Assembly (NCBI GenBank): GCA_963827735.1
Contig: CAWHBO010000003.1
Coordinates: 186,001-250,000 of the forward strand
Direction: 5' to 3'
Length of the DNA: 64,000 bases
Origin: CAWHBO01 sp963827735
GTDB taxonomy: Bacteria; Patescibacteriota; Patescibacteriia; Patescibacteriales; UBA12075
Part shown: one piece after another, positions 51,551 to 59,336 of the stretch
Position numbering within the stretch: position 1 is the first letter of the stretch
How the letters are laid out: each line of letters starts with the position of its first letter
Translations under genes and position numbers: made by a program
The notes under the pieces: model-generated
Told to the model about the DNA's origin: nothing
Databases searched by the model: none
The model's input: the letters and a program-made list of their open reading frames with translations, nothing else

Positions 51551-51604
51551 AGAAAATAGTCAAGCATATAAAGTGTTACACATAAAATAATAATCAGCAT
51601 ACAA

Positions 51605-51719
51605 CTCCCCTCTAAAAAGAGGGGTGGCCCGCAAAGCGGGCGGGGTGTGTATTTCGTCGCAGAAACAAAAAAACACACCCCGCCGCCTTTGGCGGCCACC
51701 CCTCTTTTTAGAGGGGAAT
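51605..51719. repeat. Long nested palindrome (REP-like)
   Basis: The left half is CTCCCCTCTAAAAAGAGGGG with GGCCCGCAAAGCGGGC and GGGGTGTGT; the right half mirrors it as ACACACCCCGCCGCC and GGCGGCCACCCCTC. Each half also holds its own small hairpins. GC content is far above its surroundings. It looks like a dispersed repeat rather than a gene-specific terminator. Confidence 0.8.
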
Positions 51720-51725
51720 AAAAAA

Positions 51726-51758
51726 AGACTGCTTTAACATTGTTGCTAAAACAGCCTC
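51726..51758 (-). terminator. Terminator after the DUF4143 ATPase gene
   Basis: AGGCTGTTTTA / TAAAGCAGTCT with some G-U pairs and the loop GCAACAATGT, then seven T on the minus strand. It shares wording with the terminator at 49106-49138. Confidence 0.75.
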
Positions 51759-51777
51759 TCGGTTTATACTGTTTGTT

Positions 51778-52902
51778 TTAAATTATAAATTCAGAATAAT
51801 TATGACGATTTATGAGTTTAACGCTGCTGCCGGGATAAGATTCTAAAAAATTCTTCGGAGCGGTAAAATTGCTTTTTTGCCATTTAAACTCATAACCAGA
51901 TAACACTCCGCCCGCATCTTCAATGTAATCAATCTCTTTTCCATCAGTTGTCCTCCAAAAATAAATGTTAGCGGCTACGCCTGAATTGTTGTTGCGTTTT
52001 ATCCTTTCGCAGATCATAAAATTTTCCCATAGATTGCCAACATCTTGACGCAAAGAGATGGGATTGAAATTGTTGATTAAGGCATTGCGCAGGCCAAGAT
52101 CATAAAAATATATTTTTCGTTTTTTCTTCAATTCATTCCGGATGTTGCGGGAAAATGGTCCGACCCGGAAAATGATATAAGCTTTTTCCAAAATTCGCAC
52201 GTAATTTTCAATCGTCGCTTTGTTAACTCCCAAAAGTTGCGCCAACTCGGTATATGATACCTCGCCGCCGATCTGGAGAGCCAAAGCTTGCAGCAATTTT
52301 TCCAAAAGTTCCGGATTACGGATATCCTGATAAGCCAAAATGTCTTTGTAAGAATAACTGGTAGCCAATTCACGCGCCAATTTTTCCCGATCCGGTCCTG
52401 AAAAGATCACGCCGGGATATGAGCCGAAAACCAACAGATCCAAGAGCAAGCGATCGGTTTCCAGCGGTGAATATTTTTGCGACAGCTCTTTCACTGAGAA
52501 AGGATAAAGGAAAAATTCAATCTTCCTGCCTGTCAGCGGTTCCGATACTTTTCCGGACAATTCAAACGAGGATGATCCTGTGGCGATCACCTGCGTTTCC
52601 GGAAAATTATCAGCCATCAATTTTAACGTCAAACCGATATTCTTGACCCTTTGCGCTTCGTCAATCACCACCAGTCGGCGCGAGCCGACAAAAGCCTTAA
52701 GTTCGGTTGAGGACTTGTCGGTCAAAGCGTTGCGAATATCCGGTTCATCGCAATTCAAATAAACTGAATCATTCTTATGTTGTTCAATGATTTGTTTTAC
52801 CAATGTTGTTTTACCGACTTGGCGCGCTCCATAAAGGATGACAATTTTACCTTTAAACAAGGCTTTCTCTAAGTCCTTTTGGATTGTTCTGGTTATTATC
52901 AT
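51778..52902 (-). CDS. AAA_14/DUF4143 ATPase
   Basis: This 374-residue protein has an N-terminal P-loop domain with Walker A GARQVGKTT at 25-33, Walker B VVIDEAQ at 78-84 and a sensor strand VIATGSSSFEL near 106-116. A winged-helix stretch (about 210-240, SYTELAQLLGVNKATIENYV) and a C-terminal DUF4143 nuclease-like domain (about 255-374, NLWENFMICERI and FWRTTDGKEIDYI) follow. Length and layout are normal for the family, whose physiological role is poorly known; toxin-antitoxin or defence functions have been proposed. Its own promoter carries two copies of a 13-bp repeat, so autoregulation is likely. It lies inside the pilus cluster but reads as an independent unit. Confidence 0.93.
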   Translation of the reverse strand: MIITRTIQKDLEKALFKGKIVILYGARQVGKTTLVKQIIEQHKNDSVYLNCDEPDIRNALTDKSSTELKAFVGSRRLVVIDEAQRVKNIGLTLKLMADNFPETQVIATGSSSFELSGKVSEPLTGRKIEFFLYPFSVKELSQKYSPLETDRLLLDLLVFGSYPGVIFSGPDREKLARELATSYSYKDILAYQDIRNPELLEKLLQALALQIGGEVSYTELAQLLGVNKATIENYVRILEKAYIIFRVGPFSRNIRNELKKKRKIYFYDLGLRNALINNFNPISLRQDVGNLWENFMICERIKRNNNSGVAANIYFWRTTDGKEIDYIEDAGGVLSGYEFKWQKSNFTAPKNFLESYPGSSVKLINRHNYSEFII

Positions 52903-52911
52903 AAACAGGTT

Positions 52912-52963
52912 ATTTAGGCTACTATACTATCCTAATTATATACCATTTAGGCTACTAAGTCAA
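52912..52963 (-). promoter_or_regulatory. Promoter of the ATPase gene with two direct repeats
   Basis: On the minus strand TTGACT (52963-52958), 17 bp, TATAAT (52940-52935). TAGTAGCCTAAAT fills most of the spacer (52957-52945) and recurs at 52924-52912, 33 bp away, over the expected start of transcription. The remaining gap to 53176 is AT-rich and shows nothing else clear. Confidence 0.8.
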
Positions 52964-53176
52964 TGATTATCCTCCTATTTTTTTACAAACAGAGGAATAA
53001 TAGCTAAAAAACTTCATTTAATATAAAGTAGATAATTTGCATACTGCCAATATACAATTTATCGGATAATTTGTATTTTACAAATATACATTTTCTCCTA
53101 CGCTATTTCCGTAGTTACTATAATTTTTAGTATCTGCGGATATGATAAATGCTATTTTACAAATTACTCAACAAAA

Positions 53177-53202
53177 AGCGCCCCGCGAAATTGCGAGGCG
53201 CT
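53177..53202 (-). terminator. Terminator after pilin copy 1
   Basis: AGCGCCCCGC / GCGAGGCGCT with a 6-nt loop and a T run on the minus strand, 16 nt after the pilin stop. Confidence 0.88.
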
Positions 53203-53217
53203 AATAATTTTGTTCTC

Positions 53218-53733
53218 CTACCTCTTCACCGAAATCACCGGCGTATCCGCTCCTGTTCCCGCTTCCTCGCTACAGGCTCCCACTTCCAGCGTGCCGGTGG
53301 TGCTTTTCATGATGTAATAGAATGAATTTCCATCCGTACCGTCCACCAGAGGATCAATCGGGACAGCCGGCAGATAACCGGTGTCAACCAATTCTTCCAA
53401 ACCGACACAACCCGTTTCCAGGGTCAGCTCCGGATTGGCGCAAGTGACAGCGCAGTTGTCAGAACTGCCGATTTCGTAATATGCGTCAGCTGTCATATCG
53501 TCAATCGCCGTGATATAAATGCCCTTGTGGTCAACTTGGCTTAATTTTATGGCCGATAAAAGCGCGTTGGCGTCCGTCCAGCGCGTGCTGTTTCGGGCGT
53601 CCTGAAAACGGCCCAAAGGATTGAGCGCCACAAAAACGATTGATGTTAAAATCGCAATCACGGCAATGACGATCAAAAGCTCAATCAGGGTAAAACCCCT
53701 CGCCTTTATTCTTGTTAAATTCTTTTTGTTCAT
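53218..53733 (-). CDS. Type IV major pilin-like protein, copy 1
   Basis: Starting at MNKKNLTRIK the prepilin has 171 residues; the ATG at 53781 would add 16 residues and make an unusually long leader. The leader ends at Gly13, followed by FTLIELLIVIAVIAILTS with Glu at +5. ALNPLGRFQDARNSTRWTDA and the C-terminal GADTPVISVKR match the pilin at 48343 closely, while the middle differs. Cys residues at about 102, 106, 115 and 161 could form disulfides. It ends the PilB-PilC-minor-pilin run and has a strong terminator, as expected for the highly expressed major subunit. Confidence 0.92.
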   Translation of the reverse strand: MNKKNLTRIKARGFTLIELLIVIAVIAILTSIVFVALNPLGRFQDARNSTRWTDANALLSAIKLSQVDHKGIYITAIDDMTADAYYEIGSSDNCAVTCANPELTLETGCVGLEELVDTGYLPAVPIDPLVDGTDGNSFYYIMKSTTGTLEVGACSEEAGTGADTPVISVKR

Positions 53734-53772
53734 AGAGTTAAGCTTTAATAATATATTGTTAATTATAGCATA

Positions 53773-53896
53773 AATATCCAATATTCAATATCCAATATTC
53801 ATTCAATGCTTAAATAAATTAATATTCACTTTCTTGGCACAAGCATTGAATATTAAAATATTTAGATATTGAATGGTTATTGGTTATTGAATATTG
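53773..53896. repeat. Intergenic inverted word array (CCAATATTCAATATCCAATA)
   Basis: AATATCCAATATTCAATATCC on the left (split here for length: AATATCC, AATATTC, repeated) and GTTATTGGTTATTGAATATT on the right. It shares words with the array at 57757-57860. Confidence 0.7.
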
Positions 53897-53897
53897 C

Positions 53898-54293
53898 TTA
53901 GTACTCCCCATATTCCCCCAACACCACTCCACTCGACGACGCCATGGCCTCCACCCGGATCGTTCTGAAATATCCCCCGCTCTCAGAAACCGCAGTGATC
54001 ACCCCGCCCTCCGCCACATCATACCGGCAGGAACCGTCTGCAAAAACAATTTCTTTATCTGCGGCCAGATACGAATCATCCCGCTTAATTCGAAGCAAAG
54101 CGTCCTCAACACAGCTTTCGGCTGAGTAATAAGCTTTATCGCCTGCGGCGGCCGCTCTACCGGAATCAATTTCCCCCAGCCCCAAAAATACCGCGCTTTT
54201 GGCCATCATCAGGCCGGAAATACCGATGATGATGACGACCAGCAGCATGGAGAAACCGGAATTGTTTTCTTGATGATTAATTAAGGTTGGCAT
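53898..54293 (-). CDS. Minor pilin, PilX-like
   Basis: Starting at MPTLINHQEN the product has 131 residues; the upstream frame to 54368 is array sequence. The leader ends at Gly13, then FSMLLVVIIIGISGLMMAKS. The +5 position is Leu, not Glu, as in some PilX/GspK-type minor pilins that start or cap the fibre. The rest (AAAAGDKAYYSAESCVEDAL) has the AY-xAES-xE pattern common in PilX-like proteins, with a Cys pair at about 61 and 89. It follows the PilW-like gene. Confidence 0.8.
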   Translation of the reverse strand: MPTLINHQENNSGFSMLLVVIIIGISGLMMAKSAVFLGLGEIDSGRAAAAGDKAYYSAESCVEDALLRIKRDDSYLAADKEIVFADGSCRYDVAEGGVITAVSESGGYFRTIRVEAMASSSGVVLGEYGEY

Positions 54294-54301
54294 AGTTATA
54301 T

Positions 54302-54455
54302 CAATTAAATTCCAAATTACAAAATCCAAATTACAAATAATATCAAAATCATAAATTTCAATGACCAAAAAATTTTGAATTTGTTGTTTTGAATTTAGAA
54401 TTTGTGATTTTGAAATTATTTGAAATTTGAGATTTGTTATTTGATATTTATTTTA
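54302..54455. repeat. Intergenic inverted word array (CCAAATTACAAA)
   Basis: ATTCCAAATTACAAAATCC and CAAATTACAAATAAT on the left; TTTTGAATTTAGAATTTGTG and TTTGAAATTTGAGATTTG on the right. It is closely related to the array at 9110-9245. Confidence 0.75.
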
Positions 54456-54466
54456 TTTAATTCATA

Positions 54467-54979
54467 CTACTGCTGTAATCTTCTCATCGTCGCTGCCGTC
54501 TCCACATCTTCGGAAAAATGAAAATCCCGGCTGTCGTCATCGCGAAACTTGATCGTAAAATTTATTTTTACACTGCCTGATCCCGCTCTTAAAAACTGCA
54601 AATTTGAAACGTCCACTTGATTGCTGGTCATAAATTGAGTTGAGCCGGAACTGCTTACAAAAAGAGTCCCGTTTTCGGTATAAAAAACCATCTGGCCGGC
54701 ATCATCCGGCATATCCAGCGCCAAAATTTCCCCTGCCTCATTTTCAGCCGGACTGGCAATGTCTTGGCAATTTCTGATCTTCTGAGTCATAAAGGACAAG
54801 GCCTCCCGCGCGTTCGCCCGCACCTCCCCGGCCGCCAAATTCTTGTTTCTGGCCTCCATGATGGATATGCCGAAAGACACGAAAGACGTAACCACCACAC
54901 CGATGATGGCGAGGTAGATCAAGGTTTCAACCAAAGTAAAACCGGATTTATTTATAATAACTTTTTTTATTTTAAACAT
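54467..54979 (-). CDS. Minor pilin, PilW/GspJ-like
   Basis: Starting at MFKIKKVIINKSG the product has 170 residues. The ATG at 54991 lies inside the end of a mobile element (54986-55192), so the internal start is better. The leader ends at Gly13, then FTLVETLIYLAIIGVVVTSF with Glu at +5. EARNKNLAAGEVRANAREAL and IRNCQDI follow the helix, as in PilW/GspJ proteins, and a beta-rich tail ends FSEDVETAATMRRL. It should sit in the pilus tip complex with the PilV-, PilX- and FimT-like products. Confidence 0.85.
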   Translation of the reverse strand: MFKIKKVIINKSGFTLVETLIYLAIIGVVVTSFVSFGISIMEARNKNLAAGEVRANAREALSFMTQKIRNCQDIASPAENEAGEILALDMPDDAGQMVFYTENGTLFVSSSGSTQFMTSNQVDVSNLQFLRAGSGSVKINFTIKFRDDDSRDFHFSEDVETAATMRRLQQ

Positions 54980-54985
54980 CTTTTT

Positions 54986-55192
54986 TGTCATTCCCGAAAA
55001 TTTTTTTAAGCGAAGCGAAAAAAATTTATCGGGAATCCAGGGGCAAACAGCTGAAATATTATTTATTTAACTAAACGAATAAAGATTTGTCATTTTTTTA
55101 TTTTTGTCATGTAAAAACGTTTATTCCATCTAACCCTGGATCCCGGATATTTTTTTTCTCGCTGACGCTCCAAAAAAAATTCCGGGATGACA
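54986..55192. mobile_element. MITE-like element, 207 bp, copy 1
   Basis: The ends are inverted: TGTCATTCCCGAAAATTTTT ... CGGGAATCCAGG at the left and CCTGGATCCCGG ... TCCGGGATGACA at the right. Each end is itself a palindrome of about 57 bp containing an AGCGAAGCGAA-type centre. The interior of about 100 bp is AT-rich. It has the same length (within 1 bp) and interior edges (CAGGGGCA..., GTTTATTCC) as the copy at 59117. No ORF inside. Confidence 0.8.
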
Positions 55193-55205
55193 AAAAAAGA
55201 AAAAA

Positions 55206-55694
55206 TTAATTCCTCCAATTCGTAAAATACGTGATAATATTTACGGAATTCCTCACCCCTCTCCCCGTATCCCATCCGACAATCACCTCAACTTGCTGGC
55301 TGTCGTTGTCCAAAACCGCGTCCGGCGTTGTGGATGCCACAATGTCGTATTCCGCGTCGCGAAAAACGGGTAAAAAATTTATTGTTCTTACAAATTTGCC
55401 AATCTCATCCGCTGTGCCTTCGCCCTTCAAAACCCATTGCCCGTCAATCACTTCAATCCCGGAGCTGTTTACCGCTAAACTTTCCCAAGACAAATTCCTG
55501 ATTGCTCTTACCCCCTCAATCCCCTCAATCGCCAAAGCGTTCGCGCGCGCAACATCGCCGCCGGTTTGAGTCAGAACAATCGCTCCCAAAATGAAGCTGG
55601 CCATGGAGGCCGCGAACAAAGAAAAAATCGCGATGGCGATGATGACCTCAACCAACGATTGTCCGCCGGCCTGGATTGATATTTTTTTCTTCAT
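55206..55694 (-). CDS. Minor pilin, PilV/GspI-like
   Basis: This 162-residue prepilin has leader MKKKISIQAGG and then QSLVEVIIAIAIFSLFAASM. Glu is at +5, but the +1 residue is Gln rather than Phe, an unusual cleavage site. After the helix, GGDVARANALAIEGIEGVRA and the WESLA-x-NSSG region are typical of PilV/GspI. A beta-rich C-terminal part ends VNIITYFTNWRN. The gene is followed by the MITE-like element and preceded closely by the FimT-like gene (12 nt). Confidence 0.85.
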   Translation of the reverse strand: MKKKISIQAGGQSLVEVIIAIAIFSLFAASMASFILGAIVLTQTGGDVARANALAIEGIEGVRAIRNLSWESLAVNSSGIEVIDGQWVLKGEGTADEIGKFVRTINFLPVFRDAEYDIVASTTPDAVLDNDSQQVEVIVGWDTGRGVRNSVNIITYFTNWRN

Positions 55695-55706
55695 AACCTA
55701 CTTAAA

Positions 55707-56180
55707 TTAATCAACGCTTACAAATCCCAAATCATTGACCGCCACGGTCTTGCTTTCTCCGCTGCCGGTTAAAAAGGAAATTGTTCCGGAACTGCCGGGA
55801 ACGCCGGAAATTTCGCGAAAATTTATCTCATCGCCGACAAGCGTGGTTGTCAGCGTAAGAAGCTTGCCGGGATAAAACACGCGGTCAAAAGCAGGCACTC
55901 TCTCCGCGAAAGATTCACCTTTATACAAGGTATAAGAATCCTCTCCGTCCGGATTTATCTCAAAATGAACACCGTATGGAGCACCGCCGTATCCGGCTCT
56001 GGCATAACTTCTGGCTTCTCTCAAAACTTGGACAAGCTCGGGCACCGCCTCATTCATGCCGGAAAAAACCCGCAAGCCGCCATAAACTGAAAATGCCAAA
56101 GCAGACAGCATAGCCAGAAAACCGATGGCCATGAGAACTTCGATCAAGGTGAAAGCTTTTTGTTGATTGATCTTTTTCAT
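55707..56180 (-). CDS. Minor pilin, GspH/FimT-like
   Basis: Starting at MKKINQQKA the product has 157 residues; the ATG at 56228 begins with MEIGN, which is array sequence. The signal is FTLIEVLMAIGFLAMLSALA with Glu at +5 and Ala, not Gly, before the cut. ELVQVLREARSYARAGYGG and PYGVHFEINPDGEDSYTLYK are the GspH/FimT pattern. It is the first of the four minor pilins, after the PilM-like gene. Confidence 0.85.
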   Translation of the reverse strand: MKKINQQKAFTLIEVLMAIGFLAMLSALAFSVYGGLRVFSGMNEAVPELVQVLREARSYARAGYGGAPYGVHFEINPDGEDSYTLYKGESFAERVPAFDRVFYPGKLLTLTTTLVGDEINFREISGVPGSSGTISFLTGSGESKTVAVNDLGFVSVD

Positions 56181-56207
56181 CTTATATAGGGTAAACAATT
56201 TTTTAAA

Positions 56208-56272
56208 TGACAAATTTCCAATTTCCAATTTCCAATCAAATCCAAAACCCTAATGTCTAATTGGATTTTATT
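56208..56272. repeat. Intergenic word array (AATTTCCAATTTCC)
   Basis: CAAATTTCCAATTTCCAATT and a further copy on the left, CTAATTGGATTTTATTTTTG on the right. The AATTTCC word is the one found inside tyrS. Confidence 0.7.
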
Positions 56273-56300
56273 TTTGTATTAAGGATAATTTTTAAAAATA

Positions 56301-57743
56301 TTAATCTTCATTGATCACCTCCGCATACGCCCCCAAAATCCACCCCTCTTTCCCTTCCCCGAATCCGATCTTCAGCCACTCGCCGTTTTCTTCAACCAGT
56401 GAATATTCCCCTCCCGGCTCCGCTTTGCCGATGACGCCAAAAGTCTTGCCGGCTCCGCTTCTGATGTTAAGGGCGGAACCGATGGCTTTTATCTTTACCG
56501 TTTTTACGGAAACAATTTCCGTGGTCGTAGCCGCCGCTTGATTTTTTGCCGTATTTACAGCGCTTGCCGCCGGATCAATCTTCTTGCCGGGTTGCTTGCC
56601 GAGTTGAAATATCAAAAAAATTATAAACGGCGCCACGATAACGACCAGCGATGAAAGCGCCAACTGTATAATCAATTTTTTTCTTTGAGCCAAGAAATTC
56701 TTCGCCCGGTACAGCGTTTTTTCAAGAAAACATAGGAAACGCCTTGAATGGTTTTCTTCTTTTTCTGATATCAGGCACTCCTTTGAGATATAAGCTTCCG
56801 GGCGCAAAAAGAAACCGTCGTTATGTGTGTCTTTCAAACAGCGCAAAGCGGCGCCCAGACATCCGATATAGCGGATGTCTGTCGGGTAATCCGCCTTTGC
56901 CCGCGCCGCTTCAAATTCTATCCCGATGGCGGTTCTTTTTATCAAATTAAGGAAGACTTTAACTTTCTCCCTATCGCCGCAGACATAACATTTCTGCAGT
57001 TTCACCAGGTTTGCGTCTTCAAAGACTGCGGCCGAACTTTTAAATTCATCCAAAAATTCATTTCTTCCTTGAGCCAAAATATCGCCATAAAAAGTAAAAG
57101 AATACATCACGATATTTTTGACAAAGAAAAAAATATTCGCCAAGGAATCTCTCATATCTATGATAGCCATAGCCGGTTCTTCTTTGTCTCTTTCCAATCC
57201 TTCAAAAATCGCATAGGCGTCAAATTCAAAACCGCCTAAATTGATGTTCTGATTTTTAAAAAAAAGTTCCCACTCTGCTTTTATGTCTTTTTTATAACCG
57301 GCGACAATCGCTTTCTCAGTCGTTCTGCTGCCGGTTTTATTTTTCTGTTCTTCATTTCCATGAATTATCCGATAAACAAAACCGAGTCTTTCATTGTTGT
57401 GGGGGATATTTTTCAAAAACTCTTCTTTGATCATGAATTCCACAACCGTTTTATCGAAAACCATAGTGTTGAAAACATGATAAAAAATCTGATCTGAACC
57501 CAGGCAGAAAGACACGGCGGCATTTTTCAAATCATTTACGGCGGCGGAACTGAAAACTTCCTGAAGGGAAGCTCTGAATGATTTTTCATTCATGATCCGT
57601 CCTCTTTTTATAACTCCTGCTTCCAATACTTTTTCTCCTTGCGCGATGATACGATATTTTCCCGCATCCGATTCAATTTCAACCAGCCCGATATAGGCGT
57701 CAGTGACGCTTAAACCGATGACGGATTTGATGTCTGTTGGCAT
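56301..57743 (-). CDS. PilM-like pilus ATPase fused to membrane segment and SH3b domain
   Basis: Starting at MPTDIKSVIG the product has 480 residues. Residues 1-330 are an actin-like PilM fold (VIGLSVTDAYIGLVEI with the first phosphate loop; AAVSFCLGSDQIFYHVFNTM; PAMAIIDMRDSLANIFFFV; IGCLGAALRCLK). A basic linker and one membrane segment (about 355-382) replace the separate PilN usually found. Residues about 420-480 are a bacterial SH3 domain (ALNIRSGAGKTFGVIGKAEP; EGWILGAYAEVI). PilM links the motor to the inner-membrane platform; an SH3b domain normally binds peptidoglycan. The fusion would tie the pilus base to the wall. No pilN, pilO, pilT or pilD gene is present in the window. Confidence 0.85.
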   Translation of the reverse strand: MPTDIKSVIGLSVTDAYIGLVEIESDAGKYRIIAQGEKVLEAGVIKRGRIMNEKSFRASLQEVFSSAAVNDLKNAAVSFCLGSDQIFYHVFNTMVFDKTVVEFMIKEEFLKNIPHNNERLGFVYRIIHGNEEQKNKTGSRTTEKAIVAGYKKDIKAEWELFFKNQNINLGGFEFDAYAIFEGLERDKEEPAMAIIDMRDSLANIFFFVKNIVMYSFTFYGDILAQGRNEFLDEFKSSAAVFEDANLVKLQKCYVCGDREKVKVFLNLIKRTAIGIEFEAARAKADYPTDIRYIGCLGAALRCLKDTHNDGFFLRPEAYISKECLISEKEENHSRRFLCFLEKTLYRAKNFLAQRKKLIIQLALSSLVVIVAPFIIFLIFQLGKQPGKKIDPAASAVNTAKNQAAATTTEIVSVKTVKIKAIGSALNIRSGAGKTFGVIGKAEPGGEYSLVEENGEWLKIGFGEGKEGWILGAYAEVINED

Positions 57744-57756
57744 GATGATAATATAA

Positions 57757-57860
57757 TAATATTCAATAATCAATAACCATTCAATATTTAATATTCAAAT
57801 GATCATTTGAATATTTATACATTAAAGCATTGAATGAATATTGATTATTGAATATTTAAA
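57757..57860. repeat. Intergenic inverted word array (ATTCAATAATCAATAACC)
   Basis: ATTCAATAATCAATAACCAT and TCAATATTTAATATTC on the left; CATTGAATGAATATTGATTA and TTGAATATTT on the right, around a GATCATTTGA centre. It shares words in inverse orientation with the array at 53773-53896. Confidence 0.75.
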
Positions 57861-57923
57861 AACGAATCCTTAAGACCAAAATATATTTTTGAACAAAAAA
57901 TGGCATTTTCTATTGCTAATAGT

Positions 57924-59000
57924 TTAATATATCTTCCCCGTAATCTTATAAATCGGCGAAATGATGGAAACCGCCAAAGCGCCCGCTCCCAAGCCGATGA
58001 AGATGAGGAGAACCGGTTCAATGATGATGGAAATTTTCTCAATCCGATGCGCCACTTCTTTCCCGTAAATATCGGAAAGATTCAAGAATTCTTCTTCCAA
58101 TTTTCCCGATCTTTCTCCGACTTTTATCATCCCAACCGCCATTTCCGGAAACTCTCTTTTATGTGGAGCCAGAACTTCTGAAAGTTTTTTACCCTCCACA
58201 ATGCTTTGTTTGGCTTCCCTGATAATTTTCTTATACGCGTAATTCGCAGTCGTTTTTTCCGCAATGCTTAAGATCTCAAAAAAACTCATTCCGCTCCGCA
58301 GTAGCAGATTCATGGTCCGGGAAAAATCCGCCAGATTTTTGAATTTTGAAATGCTGCCGACAACCGGCAGGGATAAGAATATCCGATGAAGCGCCGGCTT
58401 GAAGAATTTTTGGCTGAAGAGCCAAGCCAAAAACACAAGAACGGAGGCTAAGCAGATGAGCAGATACGATCCGTGCTTAACGGTAAAATCCGTAAACCAG
58501 ATAAGCGCTCTGGTCAGGAACGGCAGATCAACATTAAGGCCGGAAAAAATCCTTAACAGGTTCGGCAGAACAAAAAACACCATCAGAAGAAAAAGCGCGA
58601 AACTGAGCGCCAGTACGATGGTCGGATACAGCATGGCGGTTTTGATTTTTTCGTTGAGTTCCTGGCTCTTTTTCAATTCTTCCGCCAAATTCTTAAGATT
58701 TTCAGAAAGCGATCCGGACTTTTCCCCCATTTTTATAAGGTTAACATGAAAATCGGAAAAAACCCGGCCATAAGACACCATGGCATCCGAGAGCGAACTT
58801 CCGGACTCAACTTGAGAGGCGATATCAACCGAGATCGCTTTCAATGTTTTCCCGCTTTGTTTGCCGGATATCTCAAGCGCCTCCACAATGCCCATGCCGG
58901 AAGAAATCATGATGGAAAGATTGCTGAAAAAGTAGGTCTTTTCCTTGAGGGAAACGCGGGAGAAGAGATTTATATTTTGAAATTTTTTTAATTCCGACAT
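57924..59000 (-). CDS. pilC: Type IV pilus inner-membrane platform protein PilC
   Basis: Starting at MSELKKFQNI the product has 358 residues; the ATG at 59042 adds 14 residues of leader sequence. Two repeated GspF domains lie at about 20-145 and 220-345, each with the G-S-L pattern (ESGSSLSDAMVSYGRVFSDF; VEGKKLSEVLAPHKREFPEM) followed by a GE(K/R)SG motif. Three membrane helices lie at about 125-150, 175-200 and 325-350. PilC couples the PilB motor to pilin assembly. It lies between pilB and the PilM fusion. No Shine-Dalgarno sequence. Confidence 0.93.
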   Translation of the reverse strand: MSELKKFQNINLFSRVSLKEKTYFFSNLSIMISSGMGIVEALEISGKQSGKTLKAISVDIASQVESGSSLSDAMVSYGRVFSDFHVNLIKMGEKSGSLSENLKNLAEELKKSQELNEKIKTAMLYPTIVLALSFALFLLMVFFVLPNLLRIFSGLNVDLPFLTRALIWFTDFTVKHGSYLLICLASVLVFLAWLFSQKFFKPALHRIFLSLPVVGSISKFKNLADFSRTMNLLLRSGMSFFEILSIAEKTTANYAYKKIIREAKQSIVEGKKLSEVLAPHKREFPEMAVGMIKVGERSGKLEEEFLNLSDIYGKEVAHRIEKISIIIEPVLLIFIGLGAGALAVSIISPIYKITGKIY

Positions 59001-59116
59001 AATCGTAGTTATAAATGCAAAATTATTTTTATTTTCAAACAATTTATATTATATTTTTTTATTTAATATTTTTACCATTCTTTTTTATTAACAATGTATT
59101 CGCCACAACATCGTAT

Positions 59117-59324
59117 TGTCATCCCGGAATTTTTTTCTGAGCATAGCGAAGAAAAAAATATGCGGGATGCAGGGGCAGGACGGTAGGTATATGGATTATC
59201 CGACCAAACATACAAGACTTAAGTTACGTTGTTTAACTTTTTATGATAAATAATGTTTATTCCGACTCCTCCTGGATCCCCGATAAATTTTTTCGCTATC
59301 GCTCAAAAATTTTCGGGGATGACA
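59117..59324. mobile_element. MITE-like element, 208 bp, copy 2
   Basis: Left end TGTCATCCCGGAATTTTTTT ... GCGGGATGCAGG; right end CCTGGATCCCCG ... TTCGGGGATGACA. Both ends are palindromes of about 57 bp with an AGCGAA-type or CGCTATCGCT centre. The interior edges match copy 1. It takes up nearly half of the 59001-59456 gap; the rest is AT-rich leader and the array at 59337. Confidence 0.8.
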
Positions 59325-59336
59325 AAGAAAAAGTTT

